A DNA stretch of 64,000 nt, taken from NCBI RefSeq assembly GCF_000802965.1, contig NZ_JSAK01000018.1:62001-126000 (forward strand), written 5' to 3'. The notes below the pieces were generated by a model. It worked only from the letters and a program-made list of their open reading frames with translations. It was not told the DNA's origin and did not search any database. Source of the DNA: Pseudomonas fluorescens (GTDB lineage: Bacteria; Pseudomonadota; Gammaproteobacteria; Pseudomonadales; Pseudomonadaceae). The position numbers and the translations under genes are program-made. This document shows positions 58,050-64,000 of the stretch, in pieces (position 1 is the stretch's first letter; each line of letters opens with the position of its first letter).

Positions 58050-58718
58050 ATGGCCGGCCCTATCAAATTAGATTTTTCCGAAAAGTACGACGATCAACAC
58101 GCCCAGCGTTACCTGCGCAAGCACAAGGATGGTCTTGGCCGTCGACTGTCCCATTTGCGGGACGAGCAACTGGCACGAAAGGCATTGGCGCTGGTTGGCG
58201 AGCCGGGCCTGGTCCTCGATTTGCCCTGCGGTGCGGGGCGTTTCTGGCCGTTGCTGGCAGAAAAGCCCAATCGTGTGATCATCGGTGCCGACAATTCCGA
58301 GTCCATGCTGAAGATCGCTACACAGGCGCAACCTGCCGATGTGGTGAAACGGGTACAACCCTTGCACACTTCTGCATTCGACATCGCCCTGCCTGATAAC
58401 GCCGTCGACAGCATTTTTTGCATGCGTTTGCTCCATCACATCGGTGAAGCCGAGCATCGACTGGCGATTTTGCGTGAGTTCGAGCGCGTCACCCGAGACA
58501 GTGTGATTCTTTCGCTGTGGGTGGATGGCAATTTCAAAGCCTGGAAACGCAAGCGCGCAGAGAAAACCCGTGGGCAGGTTGGTTATCAGAATCGATTTGT
58601 GTTACCGGCTGCTACGGTAGAAAAGGAATTTGAACAGGCAGGTTTCCGAATTCAGGAACAACTGGACTTTATACCGCTCTATGCCATGTGGCGGGTCTAC
58701 GTATTACGGAAGAGGTAA
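58050..58718 (+). CDS. Class I SAM-dependent methyltransferase (colRS-orf222)
   Basis: A 222-residue protein, the same length and place as orf222 in the P. putida colRS locus. The SAM-binding glycine loop is LVLDLPCGAGRFWPLL, with GADNSESMLKIA as motif II and DSIFCMRLLHHIGEAEHRLA downstream. The substrate is unknown; the neighbours suggest lipopolysaccharide or lipid. ATG 58050 is chosen; GTG 58047, one codon earlier, is nearer the AAGGAG ribosome site. It ends four bases before the inaA-type gene. Confidence 0.88.
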   Translation: MAGPIKLDFSEKYDDQHAQRYLRKHKDGLGRRLSHLRDEQLARKALALVGEPGLVLDLPCGAGRFWPLLAEKPNRVIIGADNSESMLKIATQAQPADVVKRVQPLHTSAFDIALPDNAVDSIFCMRLLHHIGEAEHRLAILREFERVTRDSVILSLWVDGNFKAWKRKRAEKTRGQVGYQNRFVLPAATVEKEFEQAGFRIQEQLDFIPLYAMWRVYVLRKR

Positions 58719-58722
58719 GAGA

Positions 58723-59436
58723 ATGGCAGTGCAATGTGCAGCGGAAACGGAAGTCGCTTCCCCGGACCGCTTCGACTATTTCTGGAACCAGCGCGGTGAA
58801 TGGGTAGAAGAACCCAATGTCCGTCGCGGTGGAGAAAGTGGCGTGCAGCGCATCATGGGTAGCGATGGTCAGCTGCTCTACGTTAAACGGCAGACCGGGC
58901 ATATCCATCGCAGCTGGTTGCACCCGTTTGGTCGGCCGACGGTTTTGCGTGAGCGTGATGCGCTGACTGGCGTGCGGGCACTGGGTGTCCGCGTTCCGGA
59001 AATCGTTTACTGCGGCGCACAACGCGATCCGGTGCACAAATGGCGCGCACTGCTGGTTACCAAGTCACTGGACGGCTTTGAAGAAATCGAACATTGGTAC
59101 GCTGGCGGCGGCCGCGAGCGTGTCGGTGAAGTCGCGCATGATCGCGTGTTGAAGGATCTGGCCGAGAACCTTGCGCGTATGCACAAGGGTCGTTGGCAGC
59201 ATAGCTGCATCTATATCAAACACGTATTTGTGCGCGTTACCGGTGTCGGCGAAACCGCCAAAGTCGAGGTCGCCCTGATCGATCTGGAGAAGTGCCGACA
59301 GCGTCTGACCGCTTATCGCGCAGCGGCTCATGACATGAAGCAACTGCGTCGCCACTCGTCGTTCAGCACGACGGACTGGGACAAACTCGTCTATTTTTAT
59401 AAGACGGCGTTTGGCAGCGCTATCAAAGGTTTATAG
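58723..59436 (+). CDS. inaA: InaA/WapQ-type lipopolysaccharide kinase family protein
   Basis: A 237-residue protein of the LPS-core kinase (Kdo/WaaP) superfamily. Kinase-like features are GGESGVQRIMG and LLYVKRQTGHIHRSWLHPFG near the N-terminus, then LAENLARMHKGRWQHSCIYIKHVFV and VALIDLEKCRQRL at the catalytic/metal-binding region. It is the fourth gene of the colRS cluster, as in P. putida where it is called inaA. Direct phosphorylation of LPS heptose is inferred from family. ATG 58723 is used; upstream codons overlap the methyltransferase. Confidence 0.88.
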   Translation: MAVQCAAETEVASPDRFDYFWNQRGEWVEEPNVRRGGESGVQRIMGSDGQLLYVKRQTGHIHRSWLHPFGRPTVLRERDALTGVRALGVRVPEIVYCGAQRDPVHKWRALLVTKSLDGFEEIEHWYAGGGRERVGEVAHDRVLKDLAENLARMHKGRWQHSCIYIKHVFVRVTGVGETAKVEVALIDLEKCRQRLTAYRAAAHDMKQLRRHSSFSTTDWDKLVYFYKTAFGSAIKGL

Positions 59437-59438
59437 CA

Positions 59439-59666
59439 ATGAAACTCGAAGTTGCGCGAGGTTTGTTTCTGATAGGAGCCTTGGCAGTTGCTTCACTCGC
59501 GGTGGCTGCCTGGGAGCAGCCCCGCACGCAAGTCCTCAGTTCAATGCAAGGGGACGCGCATTGTCCGTTGCCACGGGTTGCCAAGGCATCCGTAGCAACA
59601 CAGCCCGACCATGATCTATTGCTGTTCATGTTCGGACTTTCTCAAGGATTGAGGCCGCAAAGTTGA
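59439..59666 (+). CDS. Small exported protein, unknown
   Basis: A 75-residue protein starting two bases after the inaA-type gene, so it is probably co-translated. An N-terminal signal or anchor segment is visible: VARGLFLIGALAVASLAVAA, followed by a short proline- and histidine-containing tail (CPLPRVAKASVATQPDHD) with one cysteine. I do not recognise a family. A terminator lies 19 bases after it, marking the end of the colRS-cluster transcript. Confidence 0.62.
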   Translation: MKLEVARGLFLIGALAVASLAVAAWEQPRTQVLSSMQGDAHCPLPRVAKASVATQPDHDLLLFMFGLSQGLRPQS

Positions 59667-59684
59667 ACAGATTGAAGCCAAAAT

Positions 59685-59714
59685 AAAAGGCCTCGCTGAT
59701 GCGAGGCCTTTTTT
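59685..59714 (+). terminator. Terminator after the colRS cluster
   Basis: AAAAGGCCTCGC, loop TGAT, GCGAGGCCTTTTTTA. Confidence 0.9.
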
Positions 59715-59747
59715 ATGCCCGTCAACAACTGACTTGCACACAATCTC

Positions 59748-59834
59748 GTAGGAGCCGGCTTGCTGGCGATCCAGGCACCGAGGTGCTCCAGACATACCGC
59801 GTCGTCGTTCATCGCCAGCAAGCCGGCTCCTACA
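59748..59834. repeat. REP inverted pair, family B, reaching into mexW
   Basis: CGTAGGAGCCGGCTTGCTGG (59748) faces its complement ending at 59834. The right arm covers the stop codon of mexW (59830-59832) on the opposite strand. Confidence 0.9.
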
Positions 59835-62800
59835 GGGCGTTGGTGTGTACAGTTTTCTCGGATTTGGCCAGCAGTGTGTACACGCATGGCAACACGAACA
59901 ATGTGAACAACGTACCAATCGACATCCCCGTCGCAATCACCGTACCGATATCAAAGCGGCTGACCGCTCCCGCCCCGGTGGCGATGATCAAGGGCACCAT
60001 ACCGAACACCATGGCGGCGGTCGTCATCAGCACCGGGCGCAAACGGATGGCCGCAGCTTCTTCCACCGCCTCGCGAGCGCTCAGCCCCTTGTCTTTGCGC
60101 AGCTGATTGGCGAACTCGACGATCAAAATCCCGTGCTTGCTGATCAGTCCAATCAACGTCACCAATCCGACCTGTGTGTAGATATTCATGCTCGACCAGC
60201 CGAGGAACAAAGGAATCAGCGCCCCGCAGATCGACAGCGGGACGGTCACCAGAATCACCAGCGGGTCGCGGAAGCTTTCAAACTGGGCTGCCAATACCAG
60301 GAAAATGATTGCCAGTGCCAAGGCAAAGGTCACCCACAACGCACTGCCTTCCTGCACGTATTGCCGCGAAGCACCCGCATAGTCGAAGGCAAAGCCTGCT
60401 GGTGCTTCTTCCCGAGCGATCTGGAGAACGGCGTCGATCGCTTCGCCCATGCTGACCAGCGGCACCCCGGACAGGATGGCCGAGTTGAGTTGCTGGAACT
60501 GGTTCAGTTGCCGTGGACGCGCCCGGTCGGTCACGCTAATCAGGGTCGAGAGGGCCAGCAGTTCGCCTTTACTGTTCTTCACGTAATAATTGTTCAGCCA
60601 TTGCGGGTTATCCCGGAAAGGCCGCTCGACCTGTGCAATGACTTTGTAGCTGCGACCCTCGATGGTAAAGCGGTTGATCTCTGCTTCGCCGAGCAAAGTG
60701 GCCAGCGTTCCGCCGAGATCCTGCATCGAAACACCCATCTGCGCAGCCTTCGCGCGATCGATATCCACCACCACTTCCGGCTTGTCGAACGCCAGGTCGA
60801 CGTCGGCGAAGGCGAACTTGCCGGACTCCATCACCCGTTTTTTCACCCGGTCGACCACTTGCAGCAGCAACTCATAGTCGTTGGCGGTGTTGATGACGAA
60901 CTGGAAAGGCAGCCCTTCGCCAGTGCCGGGCAGGGATGGCAGGTTGAAGCCGAAAATCTGCAGCCCCGGAATGCTCGCCAGTTTCGATTGCACCTCGGGC
61001 AGGAGCTGCATTTGAGTGCGGCTGCGCTCGTTCCACGGTTTCAGCAGGAAGCCGCCGACGCCCGATTGCACGCCGTTGAAACCATTGATCTGGAACGAGG
61101 AGTAGTACTCGGGAAACGCCTTGAAGATCGTGATGAACTCGTCGGTGTAGGTGCTCAGATAGTCGAGGTTGGTCGGTTGCGGAGCGCTGGCTATCATGAA
61201 AATGATGCCCTGGTCCTCATCCGGCGCCAGTTCCGACTTGGTGAAGTTGAGCAGCACCGGGATCAGGCACAGCACAATCGCCGCGAACACCAATACCACC
61301 GGCCGAGTGTTGAGGGTGCCGTGCAGCATGCTTTGATAGCGACGCTTGAGACTTTCGAAAATCAGGTCGAGGCGATGGGCCAGTCCACTGGGGTTTTCGT
61401 CGTGTCGCAGTAGAAAGGCGCACATCATCGGCGAGAGGGTGAGGGCGACGATGCCGGAAATCACCACCGCCCCGGCCAGGGTCAGGGCGAACTCCTTGAA
61501 CAGCGCCCCGGTAAGCCCCGTCAGGAAACCGATCGGCGCGTACACCGCCGCCAGGGTGATGGTCATCGAAACCACCGGCATGGCGATTTCCCGGGCACCT
61601 TCGATGGCGGCGTCCAGCGGCGTCTTGCCTTCCTCGATATGGCGATGGATGTTTTCCACCACCACGATGGCATCGTCCACCACCAGGCCAATGGCCAACA
61701 CCATCGCCAGCAAGGTCAGCAGGTTCAGGGAATAACCCATCATCTGCATGAAGAACATCACGCCGATCATCGACAGCGGAATGGTAACCACCGGGATCAC
61801 CACCGAACGCAGGGAGCCCAGGAACAGGAATACAACCACGATCACGATCAGCACGGCTTCGAACAGGGTTTTCACCACTTCGTCGATCGAAGCCTGGATG
61901 AACAGGGTGGCGTCGTAGGCAATTTCAGCCTTGAGGTTCGGCGGCAGCTGGGCTTCAAGGTCCGGCATGATCTTGCGCACTTCCTTGATCACGTCCAGCG
62001 GGTTGGCGCCGGGTGTGGCCTTGATGCCGATGTAGACCGAGGGTGTGCCACCGAAAGAGCTGATGGTGTCGTAGTTCTCCGCGCCCATCTCCACCCGCGC
62101 CACATCGTTCAGCAGCACCCGACTGTCACCCTCGACCTTGAGCGGAATCGCGGCGAAGGCTTCGGCAGATTTGAGTTCGGTGTTGGCGTTGATGCTGGTG
62201 ACCACGTACTCGCCTTTCACTTCGCCGGCAGCGGAGAGGAAGTTGTACTTGCGCACAGCATCGGTCACGTCGCTGGCGCTGAGACCGAAACCCGCCAGTT
62301 TCACCGGGTCGAGCCACAGGCGCATGGCAAACACCTGGTTGCCAAGAATCTCGGCTTCAGCCATGCCCGGCAACGTCGCCAGTTTCGGCTGGATGACCCG
62401 TGACAGGTAGTCGGTAATTTGTGGGTTGTTCAGTTCCTTGCTGAAGAAGCTGATGTACATCAAAGCCGAAGCATCGGCGGCTTCCTTGCTCAGGACCGGG
62501 TCTTCGGCGTCCTGGGGCAACTGGTTCTTGACCTCGTTGGCCTTGGCCAGCAGTTCGGTGAACAAGCGGTCGCTATTGGCGCCGATGCGCGCGTAGATCG
62601 AGATCACCGAGAAGTTCTGGCGACTGACCGAGGTCATGTAGTCGATACCCTCGGCGCTGGCCAGGCTCTGCTGCATCGGTTGGGTGATGTAACCCTGAAT
62701 GGTTTCGGCGTTGGCTCCGGGGTACGCGGTGGTCACCGTGATCAGGGCGTTTTCCATTTGCGGGTACTGGCGCAGCGGCAGCTTGCTCCAGGCCTGGAAG

Positions 62801-62874
62801 CCCAGCAGGACGATCAGCAGGCTGACCACGGTGGCGAGCACCGGGCGGCGGATGAACGGATCAGTAAAAGCCAT
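59830..62874 (-). CDS. mexW: RND multidrug efflux inner-membrane transporter MexW
   Basis: A 1014-residue hydrophobe/amphiphile efflux RND pump with two repeated halves, each having a membrane helix block and a large periplasmic porter domain. Proton-relay residues are visible in AIGLVVDDAIVVVENIHRHIEEGK (helix 4) and in LVTLIGLISKHGILIVEFANQL (helix 10, with K). From memory the sequence (MAFTDPFIRRPVLATVVSLL) is close to MexW of P. aeruginosa, whose partner is MexV and which borders inaA there also. Other close RND pumps (MexI, MdtB-type) are weaker alternatives. It is 13 bases after mexV. Confidence 0.9.
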   Translation of the reverse strand: MAFTDPFIRRPVLATVVSLLIVLLGFQAWSKLPLRQYPQMENALITVTTAYPGANAETIQGYITQPMQQSLASAEGIDYMTSVSRQNFSVISIYARIGANSDRLFTELLAKANEVKNQLPQDAEDPVLSKEAADASALMYISFFSKELNNPQITDYLSRVIQPKLATLPGMAEAEILGNQVFAMRLWLDPVKLAGFGLSASDVTDAVRKYNFLSAAGEVKGEYVVTSINANTELKSAEAFAAIPLKVEGDSRVLLNDVARVEMGAENYDTISSFGGTPSVYIGIKATPGANPLDVIKEVRKIMPDLEAQLPPNLKAEIAYDATLFIQASIDEVVKTLFEAVLIVIVVVFLFLGSLRSVVIPVVTIPLSMIGVMFFMQMMGYSLNLLTLLAMVLAIGLVVDDAIVVVENIHRHIEEGKTPLDAAIEGAREIAMPVVSMTITLAAVYAPIGFLTGLTGALFKEFALTLAGAVVISGIVALTLSPMMCAFLLRHDENPSGLAHRLDLIFESLKRRYQSMLHGTLNTRPVVLVFAAIVLCLIPVLLNFTKSELAPDEDQGIIFMIASAPQPTNLDYLSTYTDEFITIFKAFPEYYSSFQINGFNGVQSGVGGFLLKPWNERSRTQMQLLPEVQSKLASIPGLQIFGFNLPSLPGTGEGLPFQFVINTANDYELLLQVVDRVKKRVMESGKFAFADVDLAFDKPEVVVDIDRAKAAQMGVSMQDLGGTLATLLGEAEINRFTIEGRSYKVIAQVERPFRDNPQWLNNYYVKNSKGELLALSTLISVTDRARPRQLNQFQQLNSAILSGVPLVSMGEAIDAVLQIAREEAPAGFAFDYAGASRQYVQEGSALWVTFALALAIIFLVLAAQFESFRDPLVILVTVPLSICGALIPLFLGWSSMNIYTQVGLVTLIGLISKHGILIVEFANQLRKDKGLSAREAVEEAAAIRLRPVLMTTAAMVFGMVPLIIATGAGAVSRFDIGTVIATGMSIGTLFTLFVLPCVYTLLAKSEKTVHTNAL

Positions 62875-62887
62875 GGGGGTTCCTTGA

Positions 62888-64000
62888 TCAGTCAGCGCGA
62901 GGCTGACTGTTCTTCTCGGCTAGGGTCTTGTCGTCGCTGATGGCGATGTGCGCACCGTTATCCAGTTTGATCTGGCCGGCCGTGACCACTTTTTCGCCGC
63001 TCTTCACGCCTTTGGTAATCATCACCAGCCCGTCGCGGCGTTCGCCGGTTTCGATGAAGCGCCGTTCGGCAATCAGGATCGGTTGGTCTTTGTCGTCTTT
63101 TTCGATACTGCCGTCTTCGGCTTTTTTCTCTGCGACGACATACAGCGAGTTGCCGTACAGCGTGTAGGTGATCGCGCTTTCCGGCACGACGATGCGCGGT
63201 TGCGGGTCGGGCAACATGACCTGGAGGCTGGCGAACATGCCTGGCAGCAGCTTTCCATCGGGATTGGCCAGGGTGGCGCGGACCTGCATGTTGCGCGTGC
63301 TGTTCTCGAGTTTGGGGTTGATCGCGCTGATGGTGCCGGGGAAGGTCAGCGTCGGATAAGCCGCGACGACGATTTCAACCGGCTGGCCGATGGCGATCTT
63401 TGGCACCGACTGCTCGGGTACGAAGAAATCGACGTAGAGACTACTGAGGTCTTGCAGGGTGGCAATCATGGTGCCGCTGGCCAGATAGTCGCCAACGTCC
63501 ACCTGACGAATGCCGATGGTGCCGCTGAAGGGGGCGACGATGCTTTTCTTGCCGAGTGCAGCCTTGAGTTGATTGACCGATGCCTTGCTCTTTTTCAGTA
63601 CCGCCGAAAGTCGATCGAATTCACCTTTGGAAATGGCCTGGCTGCCAACCAGTTGGCTGCCGCGGCCGTAATCGAGCTGGGCCAGCCCCAGGTCGGCCTG
63701 CGCCGTTTCCAGCAGGGCAGTTTCCACCGCGCTGTCGAGTCGCAACAGGGGTTGACCGGCCTTGACCTTCTGTCCTGACTCGAACTGCAAATCGATGACG
63801 GTGCCGTCGGTCTCCAGGCTCAAGTCCACGCCTTGCAGGGCCGTGAGTGTGCCGACGGTAGGAAGGCGCGCCTGCCAGGGCCGTTCGATGGCTGTGGCCA
63901 CGGCGACGCTGATCGGGGGTTTGGGCGCAGAGAAGCCTTGAATCATCGTGTAGATGGAGAAGGCTTTGTAACCGGCCAGGACCAGCACGATCAACAGAAC
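62888..64000 (-). CDS. mexV: RND efflux periplasmic adaptor MexV (N-terminus cut by window edge)
   Basis: At least 370 residues of a membrane-fusion adaptor linking MexW to an outer-membrane channel (none encoded in view). The visible start LLIVLVLAGYKAFSIYTMIQ is the membrane anchor. A lipoyl half (LPTVGTLTALQGVDLSLETD), a helical hairpin (about 95-140), the second lipoyl half KKSIVAPFSGTIGIRQVDVG and a beta-barrel (QPVEIVVAAYPTLTFPG) follow. The gene continues beyond base 64000. Confidence 0.9.
   Translation of the reverse strand, partial: VLLIVLVLAGYKAFSIYTMIQGFSAPKPPISVAVATAIERPWQARLPTVGTLTALQGVDLSLETDGTVIDLQFESGQKVKAGQPLLRLDSAVETALLETAQADLGLAQLDYGRGSQLVGSQAISKGEFDRLSAVLKKSKASVNQLKAALGKKSIVAPFSGTIGIRQVDVGDYLASGTMIATLQDLSSLYVDFFVPEQSVPKIAIGQPVEIVVAAYPTLTFPGTISAINPKLENSTRNMQVRATLANPDGKLLPGMFASLQVMLPDPQPRIVVPESAITYTLYGNSLYVVAEKKAEDGSIEKDDKDQPILIAERRFIETGERRDGLVMITKGVKSGEKVVTAGQIKLDNGAHIAISDDKTLAEKNSQPRAD

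Overview
This 64-kb window is chromosomal DNA from a fluorescent Pseudomonas, most likely of the P. fluorescens group. The grounds are gene order matching Pseudomonas core synteny (ffh-rpsP-rimM-trmD-rplS; pyrC-rnt and motY-argG; bfr-bfd; fxsA-groESL; colRS-methyltransferase-inaA-mexVW), high GC content, Pseudomonas-type families (DUF3509, PA3496 family) and many short inverted REP pairs between genes. I assigned this by recalled synteny and protein families; no database search was run. No tRNA, rRNA, CRISPR array, insertion sequence, integrase island or prophage was seen.

Layout. 1-5.3 kb: valS (partial), an MHS-family transporter, corB and ypjD, all leftward. 5.5-9.1 kb: ffh and the ribosomal/tRNA-modification operon rpsP-rimM-trmD-rplS. 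9.2-14.1 kb: xerD, dsbC, hom and thrC. 14.2-15.5 kb: a frameshifted and kinase-less BvgS-type sensor. 15.7-22.2 kb: a DUF3509 gene, a TIGR02285-type binding protein coupled to a CoA-transferase, yaeQ, recJ and an old yellow enzyme. 22.4-27.5 kb: the glycerol regulon glpF-glpK-glpR and glpD, all leftward. 27.8-33.5 kb: ybaK, an orphan ABC ATPase overlapping argF, a molybdopterin oxidoreductase and grxD. 33.7-39.8 kb: bfr, bfd, a 2-Cys peroxiredoxin, rnt/pyrC, motY and argG. 39.9-41.8 kb: an AT-rich patch with an unknown two-helix membrane protein and an orphan BvgA-type regulator. 41.9-46.6 kb: a PA3496-family gene, nth and an rnf operon with no rnfC. 46.8-52.5 kb: metG, apbC, an SDR, a HugZ-like gene and fxsA. 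52.8-54.8 kb: groES-groL. 55-59.7 kb: a PAP2 phosphatase, colRS, a methyltransferase, an inaA-type kinase and a small exported protein. 59.8-64 kb: mexW and mexV (partial), an RND efflux pair.

The genes fall into a few working groups: translation and protein targeting, aspartate-family and arginine/pyrimidine synthesis, glycerol catabolism, iron storage and release (bfr/bfd, with a Fur-box-like site upstream of bfd), and an envelope-stress module in which ColS keeps all the metal-binding residues I recall for the P. putida protein.

Most of the window is ordinary core genome. The points most worth a second look are: (1) the sensor gene at 14.2 kb, broken by an exact 8-bp tandem duplication whose loss restores the frame; (2) the rnf operon lacking rnfC, with an RnfB that has lost its membrane anchor and gained a repeated tail; (3) the AT-rich patch at 40 kb; (4) tandem terminator-like hairpins directly before hom; and (5) a tiny gene after ybaK split by a G6 run.
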